Shown in pieces: positions 44,863 to 54,333 of a DNA stretch of 64,000 nucleotides. Source of the stretch: Planctomycetaceae bacterium UBA6172. Lineage in GTDB: Bacteria; Planctomycetota; Planctomycetia; Pirellulales; Pirellulaceae. The stretch lies in assembly GCA_002422955.1 (NCBI GenBank), contig DITY01000060.1, forward strand, positions 3,927 through 67,926, given 5' to 3'. Made by a program: the position numbers and the translations under genes. Positions within the stretch are counted from its first letter, which is position 1. Each line of letters opens with the position of its first letter. The notes under the pieces were generated by a model. The model did not search any database, was not told the DNA's origin, and worked only from the letters and a program-made list of their open reading frames with translations.

Positions 44863-47800
44863 GGTTGACGACCCTGCTCGGCGATCGCGCGGAAATAGGC
44901 TTCGATCTGACGCCGGTATTCGGGCGAAACCTCGATCCGTCGCTGGACGCTCGTGTCCTCGCTTTCGAGCTGTCGGAGTCGGCCCCAATCGCCGGCGCCG
45001 CGCGGGTTGACTTCGCCGAGCCGGAACGAAGCGGGGTCATTGCCGAGGCTGCCCATGCCGGATCGCGAGGAGGCGGCATTGCCCGCCTCGCCCGCGGCCG
45101 AATCGCTGGCGCCTGCGGCATTCTCACCCTGCGGTCCGGGTGAGGATGGGTCACCCGCGGACGGGTCTCCCGGCAGCGTGCGGTTCATCGCCATTTGCTG
45201 CATCTGGCGCCGCGCCGCGGATGCCAAAGTGGGTGATGACGGTTGCTGGCCAGCGGCCTGTGAGCCGGCCCCGGCTTGTTGCGACTGGGATCCGGAGGTC
45301 GCTTGGCCCTGATTGTTGTTTTGGGCGGCGGGGTCGGTATCGCTGTTGGGTTGTCCCGGCTGACCGGCCTGTTGGGCTTGGTCGTCCGCCCCCGGCTGTT
45401 GGCTCGGTTGCGGCTCGCCCGTTTGTCCGCGGCGGGACTGCGTGAGCGACCGGTCGAGTTCGTCAAGCGTGCGGGCAAGTTGATTGGCCGAGTTCCCGGA
45501 CGGGTCGGAAGTGTCGCCGTCAGACTCGGTGGGGGAGGTTTCGGCCATTTGGGCGAGTTGCCGGGCGAGGGCTTGAGCTTGATCCGAGATCGCCTGCTCG
45601 GCTTCGCCCAGTTGGCGCGCCGCCGCATCGGCGGGGGCGGCGAAGTCGGGTTGGGATTCCGCGACGCGGGCGGCTTGGGCGAGCGCTTCGGTGGCCGCGG
45701 AGACCGGTTGCTCCGCCACCTCGGCGACGGACTGGGCGACCGCGGCGATCGGCTTGGCGCTATCGGTATCCTGCAGGCGTTCCAAGTGACGCGCCGCGCG
45801 TTGCAGGTTCTCCGCGGCTCGCCCGACTTCACTTTGGACTTCGGCTTGGGTAAGTTCGGCAGCAGCGAGCGGTGCCGATTCGCCTCGCACGGGCGGCGTC
45901 GCCGCCACCCGAGTCACAGCTTCGCCGAGCATGTCGAGTTGACTCGCCAACTCGGTCGCCGCTTGCCGGAGCATCGATTCGGCCAGCTCTCCCGCAGGTC
46001 GTGCGCTGTCCAAGGGGGGCAGCGGCGTGCGGCCGATCTCCGCCAGGTTGTCCCGCGCCTGGTCAGCCACTTGACGCCGCCGCTGCAACTCTTCGGCGGC
46101 CAGCGTTTCTCGGAGCCGATCGGTTTCGACTTTGGCCGCCGCCAGATCCTTTCGCCGTTGGTGTCCGACGTCATCGGGCTTGGCATCGAGTTGCTTTTGC
46201 GCTTCCGCGAGCTGCCGCTGGGATTGCTGGGATTGTCCCGCGGCATTGCGGGCGATTTGTTCGGATTGGCCGACCGCTTGGTTGGCACGATTCTGCGAGT
46301 TGCGCACCGCGCCGGCGAGCGTGTCGCGCGCTTGACGTTGCAGATTCTGCATGTCCCGCTGCTCGGCCTTTTGCGGGTCACCCGGGATGGCCGCCGTGGG
46401 GTCTTGTCGCAGTGCACCGGTTGCTTGGGCGACGTCGTCGAAGGTTTTGGCCGCCGCTTCCAGGCCGGCGCGGAGAGCCTCGGCGGTCCGTTTCAAGTCC
46501 TGTAGCAACTCCTGGTCGGCCGCGCCGATGGTCGAGGCGGCTTGCGTGGCTTGTTGCAGCTTTTCGATCGAAGCTTCGACGCTTTGCCGATTTTGCTCGG
46601 CCGTCTGGGCCAAGTTTTCGGGCAACGTTTTCGCGTTCAATTTGGTGGCGGCCTGCCGAGCGGTGTGCAGACGCGAACGCTGCACCGCGGTGGCCTGATC
46701 GACGGCTTGGCGAATCGCGTCTTCCAAGCGTCGCTTCTCGTCGAGCATGCGTGGGTCCTGGCGTTCCAGCGCCAGTTGCAGGTCCCGTTCCCGCTGCGCC
46801 TGCTGCTCCAGGGATTGCTGGGCATCGCGGATCGAACGCTGTGCGATCCGCTGAAGTTCCTGACGCATCAGTTCGTTTTGCCTCAACTCCTGAGCGAGTT
46901 GGTCGAGCATCTCCTTGGGATCGGATTGCAGGGCATCAGCCAACATTTGGCTACGGGCAAACTCCTGGTCGAGCTGTTCCTGCAATTCGAGGTCCTGTTC
47001 CAGTTGAGCCAGCGGCGATTCGCCGGCGGCTTGCTCGCGGTTGCGATTCTCGTAGTGGCTAGCGATCTGTTCCAGCGTCTCGGCGGCTTCGGCGAGCGGA
47101 TCGGCAGCGGATCGGATCGCCGCCTCGGTCGCCCGAGGATCGCCCTGCTCGGCTTGAGTCACCGCCTGCTGGGTCGCTTGTGCGGCGGCCTCCATCCGCA
47201 TTTCGATCGCTCGCGACGCGACATCGGCCTCGCGGGCCCGTGTCAAACCCGCGGGGGTCGTCAGGTCCTGGGTGTTGGCTTCGTCGATCAAAGCCTGTCG
47301 CAGGGTTTCGGCTTGGGCCTGGACCTCTTCGCGGAGGCGATCGAGTTGCTGGGCAGCGGCCCTCGGTTCCGGTGTCTCGGGCTTCCGCGCCGTCTCCTCA
47401 GCACGGCGGGCCGAATCGGCGGTGTCGCGAGCCAATTCGCCCAAATTGGGGAGATACGCTTCCAATCGTCGACGGGCTTCGGCGAAGAGGGGGACGAGTG
47501 ATTCGCCGATGCTGGCCAACTCGACGTGCTGAGCATCCAGGTCATCGGCCAGGGAGACGGCCGGTATCTGCTGGTATCGCCGGGCCGTGATCGCGGCCGA
47601 GATCCGTGACAGCTCGCGGTTGTGAACCTGCTCATGAACGGGGCGGCGGATCTCCCAGCTGATCCCGGAACGGTCCATCGCGGTAAGCGCTTGGCTGAGG
47701 CCACGCTGGATCCGATCCCAATGCTGGGGCGCGTCCAGGCGGGCGGATGCCGTGTCGATGTCCCAGCGTTCGGCATCCGCCAGGTTGCGGAGCTCCATCA

Positions 47801-50570
47801 GCCACTGGTTCCAGAGATGGGCCGATTCGAGTTGTTGGAACGCGTTGCTGATGTCATCCAGCACCTGCGGCAAAGTCCGTTGCTCAGGAGGCGTGAACTC
47901 ATCGCCCCGGATCGTCTCGAGGACTCGCCGCATCAGGCGAACGTCGCTGACGTAGCGACGGTCGGCCTCGGGGCGGCGGAGGTTCGATTCGGCGTCGTGA
48001 TCGAGTTGTTCGCCGACCGCGGTCAACCGGGCCGCGATCGCTTCGCTCACGGGCCATCCTGCCGGCTTGGCATCGCCAGTGGGCGTGGGCGGCGGGCTGG
48101 CGACGGCCTCGCGGCGTACGCCCTGAATGGCCGGCGAGGAGAGCCCGAACAGTTCGTGCAGCCGACTTTGCGACTCGATCAGCAGCGACGGCAGACGGCC
48201 GTCGAGCATGCCGTAACGCTTGCGACTCGCGATGTCCGTGGCCAAATCGTTCGTCATCGCGCGGACCCGCGCCTCGCCGATTTCGGGCGCGGCGTGATCC
48301 TCCAGACGTTGCAACCAACCGTCGATCCAGCGTCGCAGTTGCTCGTTGTGGTTGCGGGTGGAGTCGGGGATTTTGTCCTGCAATTCGTCGATCAAGGCGG
48401 TGATCTCGACGAATTGCTGCGCGGTGACACGATGATGACGCGCGAACGATTCCCACAGGATGCCGGAGTCGGGGTCGACCAATGGGCGGAGCGATCGATC
48501 CATCCGGTCCAAATCGTCGGCCAGCGTCACGCACAGGCGGTGAGCGGTAGCCAGTCGTGCGGCGTTGCTGATTGCGGTCGCCGATTGGAGCGTCTCGCGA
48601 AGCCAATCGCCGGGCTCGCGAGACGTCGCCGCCGCGTGGGCCGAGTCCGCCGCGATCCTGCTAACGCCGCGGCCGATGATCTCCAATTCGCCCGCCTCGC
48701 CATCGTGCAAAACCTTGCCGGTTAGGGCTTTGACGCGGTCGAGGACCTGCTTGGTCTGCTCCGCAAGCGGCTTCTTCTCCTCCTCGACCGGGGACGGATC
48801 GGCGGCCGGCGATGCCTGGGCCGTGGGGGCTGGCGGTTCGAGCCCCAGGCGTTCGAGTTCATGCCGCGCCGCAGCCGTCCAAATGGTCAGGTCGTCGGCG
48901 AGCGTGACCCAGCCTTGCAGGTTGGCCAGTCGCCGGGCGTCGAGCGCTTGGTCGCTGATCAGAAACTCGCGCACCAGCGATTCGCCGCGCTGCCCCTTGC
49001 GGTCGATCGCCACCGTGCGGGTACGGACCAGGTCGCCAGGGCTGAGGGGCGCAGCCTCGCTGCTCAAGGGCTCTAAATCCCAAACCCAGCCATGCGTGGC
49101 GGCAAAGTCAGCGGACGAATCCGGTGCCGCCGGTTGAGCGAGGTCCCGTACCCAAGGCCCCTGGTTGATCGCGGTCTCTTGGAAGAACTCCTCGATCGGC
49201 ATCTCATCTTCGGTGGCCGCCGCAAGCTGAAGCGACGCCCGCGAAGGGACCAATCGCTTCGCCAGTAAATTTGACGGTTCGGCGGCGCTCGGTGCCGCGA
49301 CCTCTGCTCCTGGTCGCGATTCGATCCAAGCGACCTGCGGAGGCGAGTCGGCGACGGCAACCACCTGGTACTGCGGACTCAACGAATTGTCGAAGCCGGT
49401 TTGGGCATCGCGGGCCACCACCTGATAGCGGTCATCCCGTTCGATTTTCAGGTCGACCCGCCACTGAGTCCCCTCGCCGGCCATTGGGACTCGAACGTCG
49501 CCGTCGATCAGCCGTAACTCCGCGTCGACGACCGGGGCGGCAAACGTCGCGGTCAGCGACACGACGCTGTCGCGGAGCGTCTTCAAATTCCCTTCCGTGG
49601 TCGTGACGGTTTCGGCGGGTAGACGCGAGTAAGCTGGCGGCGTCACCCGAAATTCGAAGCCGACGACTTGGGGGCGTGATTTGGGATCCAGCTGATGCCA
49701 GGCCGTGACGCCATCACCGGCCAAGACGCGGTACCGCAGCGGCGATTCCGCGATGGGTAGCTGGCAAACCAAGAGTGCGACCGAGTCGTTTGCGGCCGTT
49801 TCAGATATAGCTGGGGACTCGTCCAGCGGCTGCATTTCGATCTCACCGCGTTGGCCTGCCTCCGATTCCCATTGCAAGTTTCCCGACGCCACCGGGCGTC
49901 CCGAGGTGGCAACCCGAACCGCGGTCCATTCGTTAGCCGGCACGGACGTCGACGCGGGACTCGGTTGCAGGATCTCAATCTTGGTCCGGGAGACACGATC
50001 CAGATCGATTCCGGGAATGATCGCGCGGGCCAACCGGGTACCGTAGCGCAAGTCGGGAATCAACATCAACGAGGCTGCCCCCAGGAAGAGGCAGGCCGCG
50101 ATCGCCAGCGGACGTTTGAGCAACTTCACCGGGAGCAACTCGCGGATCTCGACGCGACCTAGGCGGTTGGCTACGTCGCGTTGGGCGGCGTCGATGAAGG
50201 CCTTCGAGCCGACTACCGAGCCGCGGGCCGAGGCGGTCGCCAACTCGACGGCCGATAACAAGCGATCCCGCATCTCGGGACGAGCGCCCTCGACCGCTAA
50301 CGCCGCGCGACGCAGCGGCGATTGGCCGTGCCAGCGGGACAGGCTCAGACCGACGAAGACCGCGATCGACACCGCGTGCGCCGACAGCGTCAGCAGGGAT
50401 CGCGGGCCTCGCTCCAGCACCCACACCGCGTCGATCACGACCAGGCTTAGGATCGCGACGATCCAACAGGCTAGCGCCACCAGCGCGGCGCGAAACCCTA
50501 TCAATCGCTGCTGCCGCCGCGCGAAGCGGTTCAGCCGCTCATCGATTACCGGGTCGATGGTGATGCTCAT
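44859..50570 (-). CDS. Giant DUF4175-like membrane protein with long coiled coil
   Basis: 1903 residues. Three N-terminal hydrophobic helices (about 28-53, 60-78 and 152-172), with DRLLSAVELATA between the second and third, as in DUF4175-type proteins. Residues about 175-500 contain Ig-like beta segments (RVTPPAYSRLPAETVTTTEGNLK). A huge Ala/Gln/Glu-rich helical region (about 1050-1720) has continuous heptad patterns, followed by a Gln/Gly/Ser/Pro-rich tail and a conserved end, SPEYRRQIEAYFRAIAEQ. Such proteins occur with VWA and toroid proteins in planctomycetes. It lies 3 bases after the VWA gene's stop and overlaps the toroid gene. Probably spans the periplasm. Confidence 0.8.
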   Translation of the reverse strand: MSITIDPVIDERLNRFARRQQRLIGFRAALVALACWIVAILSLVVIDAVWVLERGPRSLLTLSAHAVSIAVFVGLSLSRWHGQSPLRRAALAVEGARPEMRDRLLSAVELATASARGSVVGSKAFIDAAQRDVANRLGRVEIRELLPVKLLKRPLAIAACLFLGAASLMLIPDLRYGTRLARAIIPGIDLDRVSRTKIEILQPSPASTSVPANEWTAVRVATSGRPVASGNLQWESEAGQRGEIEMQPLDESPAISETAANDSVALLVCQLPIAESPLRYRVLAGDGVTAWHQLDPKSRPQVVGFEFRVTPPAYSRLPAETVTTTEGNLKTLRDSVVSLTATFAAPVVDAELRLIDGDVRVPMAGEGTQWRVDLKIERDDRYQVVARDAQTGFDNSLSPQYQVVAVADSPPQVAWIESRPGAEVAAPSAAEPSNLLAKRLVPSRASLQLAAATEDEMPIEEFFQETAINQGPWVRDLAQPAAPDSSADFAATHGWVWDLEPLSSEAAPLSPGDLVRTRTVAIDRKGQRGESLVREFLISDQALDARRLANLQGWVTLADDLTIWTAAARHELERLGLEPPAPTAQASPAADPSPVEEEKKPLAEQTKQVLDRVKALTGKVLHDGEAGELEIIGRGVSRIAADSAHAAATSREPGDWLRETLQSATAISNAARLATAHRLCVTLADDLDRMDRSLRPLVDPDSGILWESFARHHRVTAQQFVEITALIDELQDKIPDSTRNHNEQLRRWIDGWLQRLEDHAAPEIGEARVRAMTNDLATDIASRKRYGMLDGRLPSLLIESQSRLHELFGLSSPAIQGVRREAVASPPPTPTGDAKPAGWPVSEAIAARLTAVGEQLDHDAESNLRRPEADRRYVSDVRLMRRVLETIRGDEFTPPEQRTLPQVLDDISNAFQQLESAHLWNQWLMELRNLADAERWDIDTASARLDAPQHWDRIQRGLSQALTAMDRSGISWEIRRPVHEQVHNRELSRISAAITARRYQQIPAVSLADDLDAQHVELASIGESLVPLFAEARRRLEAYLPNLGELARDTADSARRAEETARKPETPEPRAAAQQLDRLREEVQAQAETLRQALIDEANTQDLTTPAGLTRAREADVASRAIEMRMEAAAQATQQAVTQAEQGDPRATEAAIRSAADPLAEAAETLEQIASHYENRNREQAAGESPLAQLEQDLELQEQLDQEFARSQMLADALQSDPKEMLDQLAQELRQNELMRQELQRIAQRSIRDAQQSLEQQAQRERDLQLALERQDPRMLDEKRRLEDAIRQAVDQATAVQRSRLHTARQAATKLNAKTLPENLAQTAEQNRQSVEASIEKLQQATQAASTIGAADQELLQDLKRTAEALRAGLEAAAKTFDDVAQATGALRQDPTAAIPGDPQKAEQRDMQNLQRQARDTLAGAVRNSQNRANQAVGQSEQIARNAAGQSQQSQRQLAEAQKQLDAKPDDVGHQRRKDLAAAKVETDRLRETLAAEELQRRRQVADQARDNLAEIGRTPLPPLDSARPAGELAESMLRQAATELASQLDMLGEAVTRVAATPPVRGESAPLAAAELTQAEVQSEVGRAAENLQRAARHLERLQDTDSAKPIAAVAQSVAEVAEQPVSAATEALAQAARVAESQPDFAAPADAAARQLGEAEQAISDQAQALARQLAQMAETSPTESDGDTSDPSGNSANQLARTLDELDRSLTQSRRGQTGEPQPSQQPGADDQAQQAGQPGQPNSDTDPAAQNNNQGQATSGSQSQQAGAGSQAAGQQPSSPTLASAARRQMQQMAMNRTLPGDPSAGDPSSPGPQGENAAGASDSAAGEAGNAASSRSGMGSLGNDPASFRLGEVNPRGAGDWGRLRQLESEDTSVQRRIEVSPEYRRQIEAYFRAIAEQGRQP

Positions 50571-50573
50571 GAT

Positions 50574-53048
50574 TCAGATCAACCCTGCCTTTTTGCGAAA
50601 CCACCACTCGGCCGTCAGCAGCCCGAGGACCATGAAAAACCAGGGGACGGATTCCGCGAGCGGATAACGCCGCGTTTCGATCCGCCCATCGCTCAGCGGT
50701 GCGATCGCTCGCCAAACCCGTTCGGCGTCTTGCTCGTCAGCGTAAATGCCGCCTGAGGTTTCGGCTAACGAGCCGAGCAGGTCGACATCCTGCGACAGCC
50801 GTGCCGATTCACGGTCCGGGGGAGCCACGACCAACATCGACGTCCGTACGGCCGGCGATTCTTGATAGCCGGCCGCACGGACGGAAATCTCATAAATGCC
50901 CGCCGCGAGCGGACCCGTGCGGCCTTCGTAAATGCCGCGATCGCCATCGATCCCGCGGAGCAGCACCGTTTGTGTCGAGCCCGAATCGTCACGGACTACC
51001 GCTTCCACGATCACGTCCCCGACCGGTTTACCGCTCGCGTCCCGCAGCTGAGCGCGGACCGTTGCCGCCTCACCCGCCGTGTATTGGGGTGAGCCGACGG
51101 CGAGCGAAACGTACTGATCGCGGACCTCGAACGGCGGCTGCATGATCGCCTCCAATAACTGATTCCAGAACCGATTATGGTAACGATCGGCGACCCGATA
51201 TCGCCATCGCCAAGTCTGGTCGAATGCCAAGTAGACGACCTGACCACCGCCGAATCGCCGGGTCACCAAGGCCGGCTTCGGCCCTGACGAATCGTTCGGG
51301 ATCGCATCCAGCCACACTTCGGCACCCGGCAAACCCTCCACGGAGCGGAGCTGGGTCGGCGGCTGCAACCCTTCCCAAGTCGAGGCCGCGGTCGCCGCTC
51401 CCCCCGTCAGCGCCGCGCCGCCGGGGGGTGTTTCGGCGGCCGCTCGATCGGTCGCCCGCGCGGCGCGTCCGCTCAGCGGCGCGGAGGTCTGGTCGTTGCC
51501 GTCCAGCCGCAGCGCCGCCTGCTCCGCACCGAGCGATGTTGGCCGCAGCCCCCGGATCCCGGTGAGCTGCGGTCCGTCGGAAAGCTTGGCCGGAAACAAC
51601 GCGCCGGCAGGCGATGCCGCCAACGCAGCCAGGCCGTTGCGATCGCCGTCGACAAAGACGACCGCGCCCCCCTGGGCCGCGAAGTCCCGCAGTCGTTCCA
51701 GTTCCGCCGTCGAGAAGGCTTCAGGGCCGCAGTCGCCCCAGATGACCGCGTCGTAAGCGGCCATCGCCTGGGCGTCCGCTGGAAACGAGCCGACCGTTTT
51801 TTCACGAACGATCCGACCGGCCGAACTGCGGGATTCCGATATCACGGTCTCGACCTGCCAACTCGGGTCCCGGTCGAACAGGTTGAAGAGATAGCGAGTC
51901 TCCCACCGGCTGCGGGAATCGACGATCAGCAGGCGTCGCCGAGTCAGGTTGGCGGAGACGCGAAAATCGAGTTGATCGTTCGCCGAGTCGTGCTGGCCCA
52001 CGATCGGATCGATCGACACCCGCAGCGGCAGAGTCAATCGCGACCGCTCGACCGCGGTCTCGGAGGCGGTCGAGCCCAGGCGGGCAATTAGAGGCGCAAC
52101 CGCGAAATCGAAGGGCACGCGGCGCTGCGCCACTTGCTCACTGGTCAGCGTCTGCTGCCAAACCGTCTGATCGCCCATCGCGATCCGCAAGCGAATCGGC
52201 TCCCCTTCCCCCGCCAAGTCCTTGAAGATCACTTGGCCGCCGACCCGCCCTCCCGCCGAGACGCTCGCGGGGACGTTGACACCGAGGATCGCCACATCTT
52301 TCGGCTCCTGGGGAGACCCCAATCCGATCGCATGAGCCGGGACCCGCGCGTCGCCCAGCCGCCGCGACCAGGATTCCGGAGGCGAGCCCGAATTGTGTTG
52401 GCCGTCGGTCAACAGCAGCACCGCGCCGCGCGGTCCCGCCTCCGCCGCAACGTCCCGCAGCACCCGGGCGGCGATCGGGTCGCCCAAATTCGTAAACCCT
52501 CCTGCCGCCAACGTCGCGGCCTGCCCGGCCTCAGCGGCGGCCGTTCGGCCACGGAAATCACTTGGGCGGATCGATTCGGGCAACGGCAGATCCGAACGAG
52601 AATCCCAGACCAGGCGCGCATCGTCCTCCATCAGCAGATGGACCATGACATGGTGCGTCTGTTGAACCGAGGCGAGCCAACCCCCTCGGCCGCGGTCACC
52701 CGCGAGCAATTTCCAGGCGCGGTCCAATCGGGGCGCGGCATCGGTGGCCGGCGTGGCGGCCTCGCCGTCGGGACGATCGGTGGCCAGCATGCTGCCGCTG
52801 GCGTCGACGAAGACGTCGATCCGAGGGATCGTGCCGGTCACCTTCTGGAATCGTAGCACCGGTCCGGCGAGCATCAGCAGTGCGAGCATGATCGCCGCGG
52901 CGCGGAGCAGCGGCAGCAACCACGACCAGGGGGATGCCAACCGCTTGGTTTCGCGACGATAAAACCAGGCGACGGCCACAGCCAAACCCAGGCCTAGGGC
53001 CAGCGCGGCGGCGATCGATAATTCACCTTGGGACTGAAGTCGCATCAT
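50574..53048 (-). CDS. Membrane-anchored VWA-domain protein
   Basis: 824 residues. Two membrane helices at the N-terminus (about 12-30 and 42-62) are followed by a von Willebrand A domain with MIDAS D82-x-S84-x-S86 in VFVDASGSM and a TDGQHN segment. Then come Ig-like parts and a glutamine-amidotransferase-like Rossmann region (LLIVDSRSRWETRYLFNLF, YDAVIWGDCGPEAFS, GGAVVFVDGDRNG), without the catalytic Cys, and near the end another membrane helix (VPWFFMVLGLLTAEWWF). The same domain order is found in BatA-like operons with MoxR ATPases and DUF58 proteins. Here moxR and DUF58 do not precede it; the next upstream gene points away. Binds a partner through MIDAS, by inference. Confidence 0.83.
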   Translation of the reverse strand: MMRLQSQGELSIAAALALGLGLAVAVAWFYRRETKRLASPWSWLLPLLRAAAIMLALLMLAGPVLRFQKVTGTIPRIDVFVDASGSMLATDRPDGEAATPATDAAPRLDRAWKLLAGDRGRGGWLASVQQTHHVMVHLLMEDDARLVWDSRSDLPLPESIRPSDFRGRTAAAEAGQAATLAAGGFTNLGDPIAARVLRDVAAEAGPRGAVLLLTDGQHNSGSPPESWSRRLGDARVPAHAIGLGSPQEPKDVAILGVNVPASVSAGGRVGGQVIFKDLAGEGEPIRLRIAMGDQTVWQQTLTSEQVAQRRVPFDFAVAPLIARLGSTASETAVERSRLTLPLRVSIDPIVGQHDSANDQLDFRVSANLTRRRLLIVDSRSRWETRYLFNLFDRDPSWQVETVISESRSSAGRIVREKTVGSFPADAQAMAAYDAVIWGDCGPEAFSTAELERLRDFAAQGGAVVFVDGDRNGLAALAASPAGALFPAKLSDGPQLTGIRGLRPTSLGAEQAALRLDGNDQTSAPLSGRAARATDRAAAETPPGGAALTGGAATAASTWEGLQPPTQLRSVEGLPGAEVWLDAIPNDSSGPKPALVTRRFGGGQVVYLAFDQTWRWRYRVADRYHNRFWNQLLEAIMQPPFEVRDQYVSLAVGSPQYTAGEAATVRAQLRDASGKPVGDVIVEAVVRDDSGSTQTVLLRGIDGDRGIYEGRTGPLAAGIYEISVRAAGYQESPAVRTSMLVVAPPDRESARLSQDVDLLGSLAETSGGIYADEQDAERVWRAIAPLSDGRIETRRYPLAESVPWFFMVLGLLTAEWWFRKKAGLI

Positions 53049-53225
53049 CCGCTGCTAGGAGACAAGGAGTTGGGGAGTGGGTGCCTGGGCCGAAGGGTTT
53101 TTAACAATCGTACTCAAGATGACGTTCCGGCTGTGACGATCAAGCGCAAGTGAATCGATTACGTCGACCAAGCCGACTTGGCCGTCTCCGGACGGTGAAG
53201 CTGGCACAAACGCGAGGGTGATGCC

Positions 53226-54254
53226 GTGTTATTGCGAAATTGGACCCGGTCCGTCAGCATTCCCGTACTGATTGCCTCGGTCGGGGTGCTCGCCTCGCCG
53301 TTGCCCGTTGCGGCTCAGCGGCCCGTCGTTCCTGGCACCGGGACGGAAATCGTTGGCGTCGCCGATGACTTTGAGGACCCCAACTGGCTCTATATCCCCA
53401 ATAATCCTAAAAGCACCGAGGATATCGATGACAATCAGCGGTCTCCGATGGGGAAGACCAATAACGGCCGGTGGTATGAAGGGATCAAACGGGGCCATCC
53501 CGACGTTGTCAAACGCGTTGACACCCCACCGGGCGGCCTGGTGGGTAGCCGCGGCGCGCTGCTGATGCGGTCCCGCGATACGGGGATACCCGGACGTCCG
53601 AGCGGAAAGATGCACCAGGACGATTTCGTTTGCAACGTTCAGTATCGGCTCAAGCGATCGATCCAAATCTCCGAGGTTCCCAGCGTCACGACGCGCGTCT
53701 TCCTGCCACCGGTCGCCGAGTGGGAACCGCGGAGCGGTCCGCACTTTGGCTTTCGACTAGCGCTCGAGACGACCGCCATGATCGAGCAGCGGCTCGGCAA
53801 TACCCCGCTGAAGCGAACGTCCAAGGGGAATGAAGTGTATTGGCCGGGAATGTTCGTCGAGTTCGAGAGCAAAGCCCAGTCAGGCGAGGAGCACGACTAC
53901 GCCTACCTGAGGATTCGTGGGAATAGCCAAGGCGTCGATTTTCGCGGACCTCAAATCACTCAAACCGGCTGGTGGACCTTGGGCATGTCGGTGACCCCGG
54001 ACGGGATGGTGCATTACTATGCCGCGCCAGGGGTGGATGAACTGACCGAAGATTCCTACATCACCAGCCAATTCCCCTACAGTTATCGCGCCGAGCGTTT
54101 CCGCACCTTCTTTTACAACATCTGCAGCGCCGACAACGGCAGTCAGTGGAGCACCACCTTCATCGCGGACGACCCCAAGGTGTATATCCTACGTCCGTCC
54201 GCCGGAAGTCAGATGGCAGAGCAGCCCAAGGCCGCGGCAAGGGTGCGTCGATAA
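53226..54254 (+). CDS. Exported protein of unknown function
   Basis: 342 residues. Signal peptide (VSIPVLIASVGVLASPLPVAA). The mature protein is beta-rich (DDFEDPNWLYIPNNPKS, HFGFRLALETTAM, EHDYAYLRIRGNSQGVDF, TQTGWWTLGMSVTPDGMVHYYAAP), a strand pattern like a concanavalin-type jelly roll. No catalytic residues are identified. GTG 53226 has GAGGG about 8 bases upstream. It diverges from the VWA operon with 177 bases between them. A glycan-binding role is possible, but there is no direct evidence. Confidence 0.8.
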   Translation: MLLRNWTRSVSIPVLIASVGVLASPLPVAAQRPVVPGTGTEIVGVADDFEDPNWLYIPNNPKSTEDIDDNQRSPMGKTNNGRWYEGIKRGHPDVVKRVDTPPGGLVGSRGALLMRSRDTGIPGRPSGKMHQDDFVCNVQYRLKRSIQISEVPSVTTRVFLPPVAEWEPRSGPHFGFRLALETTAMIEQRLGNTPLKRTSKGNEVYWPGMFVEFESKAQSGEEHDYAYLRIRGNSQGVDFRGPQITQTGWWTLGMSVTPDGMVHYYAAPGVDELTEDSYITSQFPYSYRAERFRTFFYNICSADNGSQWSTTFIADDPKVYILRPSAGSQMAEQPKAAARVRR

Positions 54255-54333
54255 GCGTGCCGGCAATCCGTCTGTTGGCGAGCGTTCCGACTCTCGTCCC
54301 TCGCTAGCCGGCGCCCTCGTCGGCCGGGAGTGC

